Positions 1 to 8,681 of a stretch of DNA of 64,000 bases are shown here, in pieces; positions within the stretch are counted from its first letter, which is position 1, and each line of letters opens with the position of its first letter. The position numbers and the translations under genes were made by a program. The stretch is taken from positions 29,475 to 93,474 of the forward strand of contig JALJPB010000012.1 of assembly GCA_022969175.1 (NCBI GenBank), in the 5' to 3' direction. Source of the stretch: Colwellia sp. Lineage in GTDB: Bacteria; Pseudomonadota; Gammaproteobacteria; Enterobacterales; Alteromonadaceae. Below the pieces are notes generated by a model. That model did no database searches and was not told the DNA's origin. It worked only from the letters and a program-made list of their open reading frames with translations.

Positions 1-249
1 GGCCTGCAGCTGAACATACTTTGCTTGACCTAAACCATGTTGGGCACAAAATTCAAGTTGAGTGGCTTGATAAATTCCGGCAATACTGCCAAAACTTGAT
101 AATAGCTTTCGGGCAAGATCAACGACATGACAACCCTTTACACCCGTTCTTAAAAATATTGCTAACAGTTCTGCATCACTTAAACTATTCGCACCTTGGT
201 TTAATAATTTTTCTCTGGGGCGTTCTTTATCAGGCCAATCTTTTATCAT
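1..249 (-). CDS. radC: RadC family protein, N-terminal part (cut by window edge)
   Basis: An open frame starts at the ATG at 249 on the minus strand and runs off the left edge after 83 codons. It begins [16 protein letters not shown] and contains [13 protein letters not shown] followed by a helix-hairpin-helix-like stretch, all typical of the RadC N-terminus. The JAMM/MPN metal-binding domain of the family would lie outside the window. RadC was once called a DNA repair protein, but its biochemical role is unsettled. It is divergent from coaBC, the arrangement seen in many gammaproteobacteria. The family assignment is firm; integrity of the 3' part cannot be judged. Confidence 0.93.
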   Translation of the reverse strand, partial: MIKDWPDKERPREKLLNQGANSLSDAELLAIFLRTGVKGCHVVDLARKLLSSFGSIAGIYQATQLEFCAQHGLGQAKYVQLQA

Positions 250-362
250 TTTTGCATCCTTGCAGTTGTTTACCTTGAATAGTCACGGGTATAGTATTTT
301 CAACTATTGGCAATAAATGCTATCTTAGCGACAAGCATTTATAACTTTAAGATTAGCAGGTT

Positions 363-1574
363 ATGCAAATACTTCAGGATAAAAACATTGTTCTTGGTAT
401 CACAGGCGGAATTGCTGCCTACAAAACTCCCGAGTTAGTTCGTCGTTTAAAAGACCATGGCGCAAATATTCGTGTGGTGATGACTCAAGGCGCTAAAGCT
501 TTTATTACCCCGCTTACCCTGCAAGCAGTATCGGGCAATGCCGTTGCTGACAGCTTACTTGATACTCAAGCAGAGCTGGCGATGGGCCATATTGAATTAG
601 CAAAATGGGCTGACTTAATTTTAATTGCGCCTACCACAGCTGATGTTATTGCTAAAATAAGCTGTGGTTTAGCCAATGATTTATTATCAACCCTATGCTT
701 AGCAACTGCGGCACCCATTGCCATTGCACCAGCGATGAATCAGCAAATGTGGCATGCTGCGCCAACCCAAGACAATATAAAAACATTAACCCGCAGAGGT
801 GTGGCCATTTGGGGACCAGGCGCAGGCGAACAAGCGTGCGGGGATATTGGTTTAGGGCGAATGTTAGATGTTGATGATTTAGTTGAGTTAACTTGCAATT
901 TTTTTTCAACAACACTAAAGCAAAGCCTCAAAGGACAGCACTGGATATTAACCGCAGGCCCTACTCGAGAAGCGATTGATCCCGTTCGCTACATCTCCAA
1001 CCATAGCTCAGGAAAAATGGGTTATGCCATTGCCAAAGCAGCACAAAGTGCGGGGGCAAAAGTAACTATAATATCAGGTCCGGTAACTATAGAAGCACCA
1101 AGTAATTGCACAATAATTAAGGTGAATAGTGCTTTAGAGATGCATCAGCAATCGTTAGAACAAGCAGCTAGTGCCGATGTATTTATTGCTTGTGCCGCTG
1201 TTGCCGATTATAGAGTTGCCGACATTAGTAAACAAAAAATAAAAAAATCGAGCGATACCCTGCAACTCAATTTAATTAAAAATCCTGATATTGTTGCCGA
1301 TATAGCCGCCATGACTAATAAACCTTTTACCGTAGGTTTTGCTGCAGAAACTCAGGATATGAGTCAATATGCCCTAGGGAAACTGCAAAAGAAAAACCTG
1401 GATATGATTGCCGCTAATGATGTGGCTAAAACAGGACAAGGGTTTAATAGTGATAACAACGCTCTGACTATTTTTAACCAACGGGATGGCCAAGTGAGTA
1501 AAATTGAAATACCATTAGCAAGTAAGCAAGTAGTTGCTAACCAGTTAGTTACTATAATTGCTGATAACCTTTAG
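363..1574 (+). CDS. coaBC: Bifunctional phosphopantothenoylcysteine decarboxylase / phosphopantothenate-cysteine ligase
   Basis: Cytosolic fusion enzyme of coenzyme A synthesis. The C-terminal CoaB half joins cysteine to 4'-phosphopantothenate using CTP, and the N-terminal CoaC half (FMN-dependent) decarboxylates the product. The 403-residue length is normal. The CoaC half shows GITGGIAAY near residue 12, the catalytic histidine in MGHIELAKWAD (His76) and the PAMNQQMW motif near 124. The CoaB half begins near residue 195 (TAGPTREAIDPVRYISN) with the conserved ACAAVADYR and KNPDIV segments. It lies 52 bp before slmA on the same strand. In many relatives dut sits between these two genes; here it does not. 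Confidence 0.97.
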   Translation: MQILQDKNIVLGITGGIAAYKTPELVRRLKDHGANIRVVMTQGAKAFITPLTLQAVSGNAVADSLLDTQAELAMGHIELAKWADLILIAPTTADVIAKISCGLANDLLSTLCLATAAPIAIAPAMNQQMWHAAPTQDNIKTLTRRGVAIWGPGAGEQACGDIGLGRMLDVDDLVELTCNFFSTTLKQSLKGQHWILTAGPTREAIDPVRYISNHSSGKMGYAIAKAAQSAGAKVTIISGPVTIEAPSNCTIIKVNSALEMHQQSLEQAASADVFIACAAVADYRVADISKQKIKKSSDTLQLNLIKNPDIVADIAAMTNKPFTVGFAAETQDMSQYALGKLQKKNLDMIAANDVAKTGQGFNSDNNALTIFNQRDGQVSKIEIPLASKQVVANQLVTIIADNL

Positions 1575-1625
1575 AAAAATATAATAACAAGAACCCGATT
1601 TAATAGCCAAAGAGATGAATAAAAT

Positions 1626-2210
1626 ATGACGGCCAACGCAAAACCCAACCGTAAACAACAAATTTTAGAGTGTTTAGCTTTAATGCTACAAAACAGTCAA
1701 GGCCAGCGTATTACCACGGCAAAATTAGCTGCCGAAGTGGGCGTTTCAGAAGCGGCTTTATATCGTCACTTTCCTTCAAAGGCAAGAATGTTTGAAGGCT
1801 TAATAGAGTTTATAGAAGAATCTGTTTTTTCACGAATTAATTTAATTCTATCTGACCATAAAGAAGCGTTAGTTCGCAGCCATCATATTTTGCATGTACT
1901 ACTCATTTTTGCCGAACGAAATCCTGGCATGTGTCGCATTCTTTCCGGTGATGCACTTATGGGCGAAAACGAACGTTTACGTGCCCGGGTTCATTTGTTT
2001 TTTGAAAAGTTAGAATCGCAATTCAAACAAGTATTACGAGAAAGAAAATTACGAGAAGGTAAAGGTTTCACCATTAATGAACAAGCTTTGGCTAATTTAT
2101 TAGTGGCCTATGCTGAAGGTAAAATTGGCCAATTCGTTCGTTCAGATTTCACTAAAAAGCCAAGCGATAACTTTAACGAACAGTGGCAATTTTTTATGGC
2201 AAGTGCTTAA
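1626..2210 (+). CDS. slmA: Nucleoid occlusion factor SlmA
   Basis: TetR-family DNA-binding protein that blocks FtsZ ring assembly over the nucleoid by binding chromosomal SlmA sites and FtsZ. The N-terminal helix-turn-helix reads [18 protein letters not shown] (about residues 33-50), followed by the all-helical dimerisation and FtsZ-binding region. At 194 residues it has the usual length. It probably shares a transcript with coaBC (52 bp gap). The start at 1626 is preceded by a purine-rich stretch (AAGAGATGAA). The location next to coaBC supports the name. Confidence 0.95.
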   Translation: MTANAKPNRKQQILECLALMLQNSQGQRITTAKLAAEVGVSEAALYRHFPSKARMFEGLIEFIEESVFSRINLILSDHKEALVRSHHILHVLLIFAERNPGMCRILSGDALMGENERLRARVHLFFEKLESQFKQVLRERKLREGKGFTINEQALANLLVAYAEGKIGQFVRSDFTKKPSDNFNEQWQFFMASA

Positions 2211-2257
2211 CGTCAAAAAAGAATGAAAACGAAACAACATAACCCGATATTCATAGT

Positions 2258-2288
2258 GGCGTGTATTACTTAAATACTCTTACACGCC
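2258..2288 (+). other. Inverted repeat after slmA
   Basis: Perfect 8-bp arms, GGCGTGTA at 2258-2265 and TACACGCC at 2281-2288, enclose a 15-nt loop between slmA and pepD. No T-run follows on either side, so it is not a standard intrinsic terminator. It could be a transcript-end stabiliser or a protein site. Confidence 0.45.
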
Positions 2289-2350
2289 GATACTAGTCAG
2301 TAGTTTATTGCTATCTTGGTGATAAACAGACCATCTAAATTAGGACAATC

Positions 2351-3820
2351 ATGAGCGCACTTTCACACCTTAAACCGGCTTCTTTATGGCAATTATTTGA
2401 AAAAATTTGCAGTATTCCTCATCCATCAAAACATGAACAAAAAATATCGCTGTGGATTCAAGAATGGGCCACAGAGCTCGGTTTGGTGGTTAAAGAAGAT
2501 GCTGTTGGTAACTTATTCATTAAAAAGCCAGCTACTGTAGGCATGGAGAATCGTAAAGGCGTTATATTACAGGCACACATGGATATGGTGCCGCAAAAAA
2601 ATAATGATACCGTTCATGACTTTGTAACCGACCCCATTCGCCCATATATTGTCACTGAAAACGATGGCGACTGGGTAACAGCTGAGGGAACAACTTTAGG
2701 CGCCGACAATGGTGTTGGTTTAGCTTCTGCACTGGCAGTTTTAGCGAGCAATGATATTGCTCATGGTCCTCTTGAAGTATTAGTTACTATAGATGAAGAA
2801 GCCGGTATGACCGGTGCTTTTGGTTTAGAAGCTGGTTGGTTAGAAGGCGATATTCTAATTAATACCGACTCTGAACAAGAAGGTGAAGTATACATGGGCT
2901 GTGCCGGCGGTATTGACGGCTTGGCAAGTTTTGATTTGACCTTTGAGAACGTTCAAAATAACAGCCAAGCTTTCAACCTGTCAATTTCTGGTCTTAAAGG
3001 CGGTCACTCTGGTGTTGATATTCATACCGGTCGTGCTAATGCCAATAAACTATTAGTGCGTTTTCTTTTAACCGCCAGCGAACAATTTGGCATTCGTTTA
3101 ACTGAACTTAATGGCGGCAGTTTACGCAATGCGATTCCTCGTGAAGCCAATGCTAGCTTTGTCATCGTTCAAGATCAAATCCCAGCATTAAAACAAGCTT
3201 TAAGCGACTATTTAGCAACTATTCGTCATAACCTTGGTTCAATAGAAACTGATATTGATATGTTATTAATATCACCAGAAGATTTTGACCAATGCTGGAC
3301 AGCTAATACACAACAGCAAATTCTACGTGCATTAAATGCCTGCCCTAACGGTGTTATTCGTATGAGTGATGATATTGAGGGTATTGTTGAAAGCTCACTA
3401 AACCTTGGCGTAATGCGTTGCAAAGGCCCTAAGTTTGTTGCCATGACTCTTATTCGTAGCTTACACGATGACGGCCGTTTAGAAACCCAACAAATGGTTC
3501 GGTCTGTCTTTGAGTTAGCAAACGCTAATATCAAATTTAGTGGCGCATATCCTGGCTGGAAGCCTGATACGAGTTCAGCAATCATGAAAACAGTACGTGA
3601 TACTTATCAAGATATATTTGGCAAAATCCCAGAAGTGATGGTCATTCATGCTGGTCTTGAGTGTGGCTTATTTAAAACCGCTTACCCAGATTGGGATATG
3701 GTTTCTTTTGGTCCAACCATTAAATTTCCACACTCCCCCGATGAAAAAATTGAGATTGCCACCGTTGAACAATATTGGCAATTGTTAGTGGCCACCTTAA
3801 AAGCAATCCCTGTTAAGTAG
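2351..3820 (+). CDS. pepD: Cytosolic aminoacyl-histidine dipeptidase (peptidase M20C)
   Basis: Zinc dipeptidase that cleaves a broad range of dipeptides, including Xaa-His, in the cytosol. The 489-residue protein has the M20 metal-site motifs in order: LQAHMDMVPQK (His and Asp ligands, near 80), TLGADNGVG (near 120), TIDEEAGMTGA (catalytic Glu and metal-ligand Glu, near 150) and the lid-domain GGHSGVDIHTGRANA (near 220). The C-terminal HAGLECG and FGPTIKFPHSPDE match PepD. It is preceded by AGGACAATC, a reasonable ribosome binding site. It appears monocistronic. Confidence 0.96.
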   Translation: MSALSHLKPASLWQLFEKICSIPHPSKHEQKISLWIQEWATELGLVVKEDAVGNLFIKKPATVGMENRKGVILQAHMDMVPQKNNDTVHDFVTDPIRPYIVTENDGDWVTAEGTTLGADNGVGLASALAVLASNDIAHGPLEVLVTIDEEAGMTGAFGLEAGWLEGDILINTDSEQEGEVYMGCAGGIDGLASFDLTFENVQNNSQAFNLSISGLKGGHSGVDIHTGRANANKLLVRFLLTASEQFGIRLTELNGGSLRNAIPREANASFVIVQDQIPALKQALSDYLATIRHNLGSIETDIDMLLISPEDFDQCWTANTQQQILRALNACPNGVIRMSDDIEGIVESSLNLGVMRCKGPKFVAMTLIRSLHDDGRLETQQMVRSVFELANANIKFSGAYPGWKPDTSSAIMKTVRDTYQDIFGKIPEVMVIHAGLECGLFKTAYPDWDMVSFGPTIKFPHSPDEKIEIATVEQYWQLLVATLKAIPVK

Positions 3821-3913
3821 CTGGGCATAATTGTTAACGCTATTTTCAATCACATAGGTTAGGATAGCGATAGCACTTTATTTGAATTAAAGTCAGCCAA
3901 AACAGGAAACAAT

Positions 3914-4570
3914 ATGATTCAGCCAGAAAAAATAATAATAGCTGATGATCATCCGTTGTTTAGACAAGCATTGTTAGGCACACTAAAAACAAAATTTGTC
4001 ACAACCCAATGGTTAGAAGCTCAAACAATTGAAGAGTTAGAACAATTGTTACGCCAAAATAATGATAGCGATTTAGTACTACTAGATCTCAATATCCCTG
4101 GGGCTCATGGATTCAATACCTTAATACACGTTCGAAATCATTTCCCTCAAATTCCTGTCGTTATCGTTTCGGCTTATGAAGATCACGACACCATTAGTAA
4201 AGCTATGGAATATGGCGCTTCGGGTTTTGTGCCAAAATCAACTCCGGTTGATGAAATATTTAATGCTATTGAGCAAGTGCTCATTGGTGAATTATGGTTA
4301 CCTGCTAAATTTCAAGCATTAGAACAATCAGCAGATAATATAAATATTGCCGAACGAGTCGCCAGTTTAACCCAGCAACAATATCGTATTTTAATGATGT
4401 TCGCCCAAGGCATGCTTAATAAACAAATAGCCTATGACTTGAATGTATCAGAAGCGACGATTAAAGCTCACGCTACTGCTATTTTCCGCAAACTTGATGT
4501 CCGCAATAGAACTCAAGCCGTTATTGCTATTGGCCAGTTGAATTTAACGGATACTCGCTTTGCTGAGTAA
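3914..4570 (+). CDS. crbR: LuxR-type response regulator, CrbR-like
   Basis: Two-component response regulator of 218 residues. The receiver domain (about 6-122) has the acidic pair D11/D12 and phospho-acceptor D58 in LVLLDLNIPG. A LuxR-type helix-turn-helix (about 149-210, SLTQQQYRILMMFAQG ... NKQIAYDLNVSEATIKAH) follows. It converges with the gene for a CrbS-type transporter-kinase (35 bp between stops), and an ActP-like symporter operon follows. In Vibrio cholerae and Pseudomonas the CrbS/CrbR pair activates acetyl-CoA synthetase and acetate uptake. The name rests on this context and family; direct targets here are inferred. Confidence 0.85.
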   Translation: MIQPEKIIIADDHPLFRQALLGTLKTKFVTTQWLEAQTIEELEQLLRQNNDSDLVLLDLNIPGAHGFNTLIHVRNHFPQIPVVIVSAYEDHDTISKAMEYGASGFVPKSTPVDEIFNAIEQVLIGELWLPAKFQALEQSADNINIAERVASLTQQQYRILMMFAQGMLNKQIAYDLNVSEATIKAHATAIFRKLDVRNRTQAVIAIGQLNLTDTRFAE

Positions 4571-4604
4571 GGCTCTTTTTACTCCTCTGACTACAATCAC
4601 TTGG

Positions 4605-7600
4605 CTAATCTAAATAATTCGCCGACAATTTTTGCGCAAGTTTAGCACTCATCATTGCTCTGAGTGCTGCGGGTTTAACCAGCTTTTTCATAAAGCCGAT
4701 GTCTGATTTTATTGCTTTTTCTTCAATGCCTTCATCTGTTGTTGCGGTGATTAAAATCGCGGGTATGTCATGATGACATTTAGCTCTAAGATCGCGAATC
4801 AAGGTTAAACCATCGTCATTTTGACTTGATGAGTTATGGCATAATTGATAGTCCACTAACATAATCTCAATCTCATCTCTATGTTCATCAAAAGCTCTCT
4901 TGGCAGAGTTTACCGAATCAGCGATAATTACCTGACATTGCCAAGCAGTTAACAACTCTTTCATGCCATGTAATATATCGAGATCATTATCAATACATAA
5001 AACACAGACACCTTTTAAGCCATGCTGCATTTTCGGTAATAATACCGGAGAAACTAATTGCTTAGCCACTTTGGGTAAACTCACTTTAAAATTACAGCCC
5101 TGTTCTGGTATCGATTTAAGTGTTAATGGGTGATTAAGTAATTGACAGAAACTTTGAGTAATACTGAGTCCTAAGCCCAAGCCTTTCATTGATTGTTTGT
5201 TATTCATTGGTGTATCTAGTTGGGTAAATTGTTCAAAAACCAATTTTTGTTTGTCATAGGGAATACCTGGACCATTATCAAGTACTTGAATACTTACGGT
5301 GTTATTTTCAAGTCTTGCACCCAACAATACTTTTCCTGGACTGGCATAACGAAAAGCATTACCAATCAAATTTTGCAAAATTCGGTGCAACAAATTTTTA
5401 TCTGATCGAATCCAAACTTTGGTTTTGACCACCTTAAAGTTCACACTATATTCTTCAGCTTTTGCTGAAAACTCTAATGCTAAACTGTCAAAGATCTCTG
5501 CCAAAGCAAAGCTTCTTAAGTGAGGTTTGATATTACCACTTTCAATACGAGAAATTTCGCCCAAATCGGCCAACAAATCATTGGCGACCTTTAGTGAATG
5601 ATCAATATTGTCTACTTGTCTTTGTTGACTATCTGTTAGGTTATTTTGCTCGCTTAGCGCTGCAGTAAATAATCTTGCCGCTTCAAGAGGTTGCATTAGG
5701 TCATGGCTACAGGCTTTTAAATACTGACTTTTTTTAATATGAGCTTGTTCAGCTTTTTCTCTAGCTATGGCTAATGCTTCATTGGTTTGTGCTAATTTTT
5801 GAGTTCGTTCTTGCACTCTTGTTTCTAGATCTTGATTAGCTTCTTTTAGGACATTTTCAGCTTGTCGGTAGGCGGTGATATCAGAAAAAATCATGACAAA
5901 GCCGCCACCTGGTAAAGGGTTACCTTCAATACGAATAACCTGACCGTTATGGTGTTGGCGTTCTGACCTATGCTCTGAGCTAGTGCGTAAGTGTTCTAGG
6001 CGCTTAAGCACCATCTTGTTAATATCACCAGCACCACACAAACCTCGTTTAACGTTAAAACGGATAAGATCTTCTATTGGGCTACCAACAAAAACCAGCT
6101 CTTTAGGGTAGTCAAAGAGATCTAAGTACTTTTTATTCCACGCTACTAATTTTAAATGATGATCAACAATCGAAATTCCTTCGCTGGCATTTTCAATGGC
6201 GCTGTGTAATAAGTTCTGACTAAACGCTTGCTGCTGATTTGATGCGTCTTCTACCATGGCAGCAACTTCATCAAAAGCGATATCACGACCATCTAATGCA
6301 GACGATAATACCAAACGAGCACTTGATGCTCCCATGACACTCGCCAAAGTATTTTCGGTATGAAGCAGTAATAACTGATTGTAGGAATTATTACCATCCT
6401 GCTTATTAAAGTGCTGCAATTGGAACTGACTGAAACTGACCTTAGCTTTTTCAACACCAACAAAACGAGAAACTAATAACTCTAACTCGCGATAATCAAT
6501 TAAACGGTTTTTTTGAAAAGTTGATAACTTGGGTGGCTGCCATTCTAAAAATAGTGATGCCTGAACACGTTCTTGCACACTTTGGCGACTAATTTGCGAA
6601 AGCGCCCACATCACAATAAAATTAGCTGCCAAGCTCATCAGTGTTGCCGTAGTATTGGCAGGTAAAAAACCCTCAGTAAAAGGTTGTTGATATAAACCAA
6701 ACTGAGGCAGAAAATTAAGAATTAACCACGCCATAAAGCCAACTAAAATACCACCATAAACCCCGGTTAAACTAGCTCTTCGCCAATAAAAGGCGGCAAC
6801 TAATGCCGGCGCTAATTGTGCAAAAGCACCAAAGGCTATTTCACCTAATGACGACAAAGTATCTGGGGATGCCATTAAAAACACACCATAACCAAGTAAA
6901 ATCACCATTAATACCAGCAGTTTTCTGATATTTAATAAACGCATTCTAAATTGGTCAAAATCACGACTTTCTGCTTTTGATGAGCGGAATAACAGTGGAA
7001 AAACGATTTCATTACTGAGCATAGTGCTTAAGGCTATTGCCGAGATAATAACCATCGAACTTGCTGCTGATATCGCACCTAAAAAGGCAAGTAAGGTTAA
7101 CCATGATTGCTGACCTGACCAAGGCAAAAATAAGACATACGCATCAGCAGGAACACTGTCTGCCAATAAAAGCTTGCCAGCCAAGCCAAGTGGAATGGGA
7201 AATATAGCAAAAACCAGTAAATATAGTGGGAAGATACGGCGGCTGAGCCAGGTATCTTTCTCATCCTTAAGTTCCACCACCATCACTTGGAATTGTCGAG
7301 GCAGTGAAATAAAGGCCGCCATGGTGATCACTGTCATTGCGAGCATTGCGCCAATGTTTGGCATTTCAAGTTGTTGATCTAATAATTCACTTGCGCCAGC
7401 TTGACGCCAGATATCCATCGGTGAATCAAACAAAACAAAACAAACAAATAAACCAACCGCAATAAAGGCGATAAGTTTAATTAATGACTCAAAGGCAATG
7501 GCTAACATTACGCCAGGGTGACGTTCCGTGACATCAAGATTTCGAATACCAAAGACCACAGTAAAAGCTGCAAGGGTAAGACTAGCAATTAAACCAAAGC

Positions 7601-8063
7601 GCCAAGAAATTATATCCTGCTCGCTTTGTAGCTGGCTAAAGGAATATACAATGGCCTTAAGCTGCAGGGCGATATATGGCATAGTGCCAACTAAAGCAAC
7701 GACGGTTACCATAATGGCTAAGTTATGTGACTTACCAAACCTCGCGGCAAGTAAATCAGCAATAGAGGTTAAATTCAGCTTTAAGCTAACGCGAATAATG
7801 CGCTGAATAAAAGGCCAAGCAAAAACAAATAATAAAATAGGCGCAAAATAAATAGGTAAATGGGAGAGAAAATTAGTTGAGGCTTGCCCGGTAGTACCTA
7901 GAAAGCTCCAAGAAGTACAATAAACGCCAAGAGTGAGAGCGTAAATTATCGGCTGAGACTTTTTAACTAAACTATGGCGAAATTTATCGCCCAAATAAGC
8001 GATTAAAAACAGTAAACCAATATAAGTTAAACTTAGGGTAACAAGTTGCCAGTTGGGAAACAT
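4605..8063 (-). CDS. crbS: SLC5 transporter-fused hybrid sensor histidine kinase, CrbS-like
   Basis: Inner-membrane hybrid kinase of 1152 residues. The N-terminal half (about 1-490) is a sodium/solute symporter (SLC5) fold with roughly 13 membrane segments. A linker follows (about 500-590, probably the STAC domain known between SLC5 and kinase modules), then a PAS domain (about 615-730, ENASEGISIVDHHLKL), a coiled coil (VLKEANQDLETRVQERTQKL) and a kinase core. His787 lies in the H-box SHDLMQPLEAARLF; the ATP-binding boxes are DNGPGI and GLGLGLSI. The C-terminal receiver has phospho-acceptor Asp1071 in MLVDYQL. This order is the CrbS architecture of the acetate switch. The ligand is not certain from sequence; transport and sensing may be coupled. 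Confidence 0.9.
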   Translation of the reverse strand: MFPNWQLVTLSLTYIGLLFLIAYLGDKFRHSLVKKSQPIIYALTLGVYCTSWSFLGTTGQASTNFLSHLPIYFAPILLFVFAWPFIQRIIRVSLKLNLTSIADLLAARFGKSHNLAIMVTVVALVGTMPYIALQLKAIVYSFSQLQSEQDIISWRFGLIASLTLAAFTVVFGIRNLDVTERHPGVMLAIAFESLIKLIAFIAVGLFVCFVLFDSPMDIWRQAGASELLDQQLEMPNIGAMLAMTVITMAAFISLPRQFQVMVVELKDEKDTWLSRRIFPLYLLVFAIFPIPLGLAGKLLLADSVPADAYVLFLPWSGQQSWLTLLAFLGAISAASSMVIISAIALSTMLSNEIVFPLLFRSSKAESRDFDQFRMRLLNIRKLLVLMVILLGYGVFLMASPDTLSSLGEIAFGAFAQLAPALVAAFYWRRASLTGVYGGILVGFMAWLILNFLPQFGLYQQPFTEGFLPANTTATLMSLAANFIVMWALSQISRQSVQERVQASLFLEWQPPKLSTFQKNRLIDYRELELLVSRFVGVEKAKVSFSQFQLQHFNKQDGNNSYNQLLLLHTENTLASVMGASSARLVLSSALDGRDIAFDEVAAMVEDASNQQQAFSQNLLHSAIENASEGISIVDHHLKLVAWNKKYLDLFDYPKELVFVGSPIEDLIRFNVKRGLCGAGDINKMVLKRLEHLRTSSEHRSERQHHNGQVIRIEGNPLPGGGFVMIFSDITAYRQAENVLKEANQDLETRVQERTQKLAQTNEALAIAREKAEQAHIKKSQYLKACSHDLMQPLEAARLFTAALSEQNNLTDSQQRQVDNIDHSLKVANDLLADLGEISRIESGNIKPHLRSFALAEIFDSLALEFSAKAEEYSVNFKVVKTKVWIRSDKNLLHRILQNLIGNAFRYASPGKVLLGARLENNTVSIQVLDNGPGIPYDKQKLVFEQFTQLDTPMNNKQSMKGLGLGLSITQSFCQLLNHPLTLKSIPEQGCNFKVSLPKVAKQLVSPVLLPKMQHGLKGVCVLCIDNDLDILHGMKELLTAWQCQVIIADSVNSAKRAFDEHRDEIEIMLVDYQLCHNSSSQNDDGLTLIRDLRAKCHHDIPAILITATTDEGIEEKAIKSDIGFMKKLVKPAALRAMMSAKLAQKLSANYLD

Positions 8064-8129
8064 ATATACTCAATGCACAAAACGCTAATTAACTAATGTT
8101 GTATCATTAATTAAGGGTATCTTCCGCTA

Positions 8130-8570
8130 TTATTTCGTGGTTTGTGTATAAAACTCAGAAATATAACGACCACCTTTAATATTGACAATCAAACGCATTT
8201 TATGACTTTGTCCTTTCTCACCAACTAAGGATCTCAGGTTGGTTTTAGTATGCCAATAATAAGGACTTTCAATCATCCCTAATTGGTATTGAGTAGGGTT
8301 GTTATTTTTATCGACTAAAAAAAGTGTCGCACTATCAAGAGGAAAAGTAGAATTTACTGTAGTCATGCCTTTTTTGTCAAAAACATTCACTTCAAATTCA
8401 CCCGCTTTTAAAATACACCTTTCATTAATAACATCACAATGACCATAAGGCACAAGTTGGATGATTTTATCATCACTTGCTTTATTTTCTTTATAATAAT
8501 CAGCACCAATATATCCTAACACCGCAAGAATCGGTGCAACCATAAAGGCAACTCTAGTATGTCTATTCAT
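8130..8570 (-). CDS. Membrane-anchored protein of unknown function in the CrbS locus
   Basis: 146 residues, not recognised. An N-terminal hydrophobic segment (VAFMVAPILAVLGYIGADYY, about 8-27) looks like a signal anchor. The rest is predicted periplasmic and beta-rich, with a Cys pair in CDVINERC (near 45-52). It lies 66 bp upstream of crbS on the same strand, after the terminator of the ActP-like operon, so it may share a transcript with crbS. That position makes a role in envelope sensing or transport possible, but nothing in the sequence proves it. Confidence 0.75.
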   Translation of the reverse strand: MNRHTRVAFMVAPILAVLGYIGADYYKENKASDDKIIQLVPYGHCDVINERCILKAGEFEVNVFDKKGMTTVNSTFPLDSATLFLVDKNNNPTQYQLGMIESPYYWHTKTNLRSLVGEKGQSHKMRLIVNIKGGRYISEFYTQTTK

Positions 8571-8606
8571 TTATATGTCATCTTTATTAAGTATAAAAAG
8601 GTTGAT

Positions 8607-8653
8607 AAAAAACTTTGAGCAGGGGATAAAATATCACTCCCCAACCCAAAGTT
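8607..8653 (-). terminator. Intrinsic terminator of the ActP-like operon
   Basis: Read on the minus strand, a two-part stem (AACTTTG with CAAAGTT outside, GGGGA with TCCCC inside) is followed by six T. It sits 29 bp after the symporter stop codon and separates that operon from the unknown gene and crbS. Confidence 0.75.
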
Positions 8654-8681
8654 CGAAACGTTTTACTTAAGTCAGCACGTA

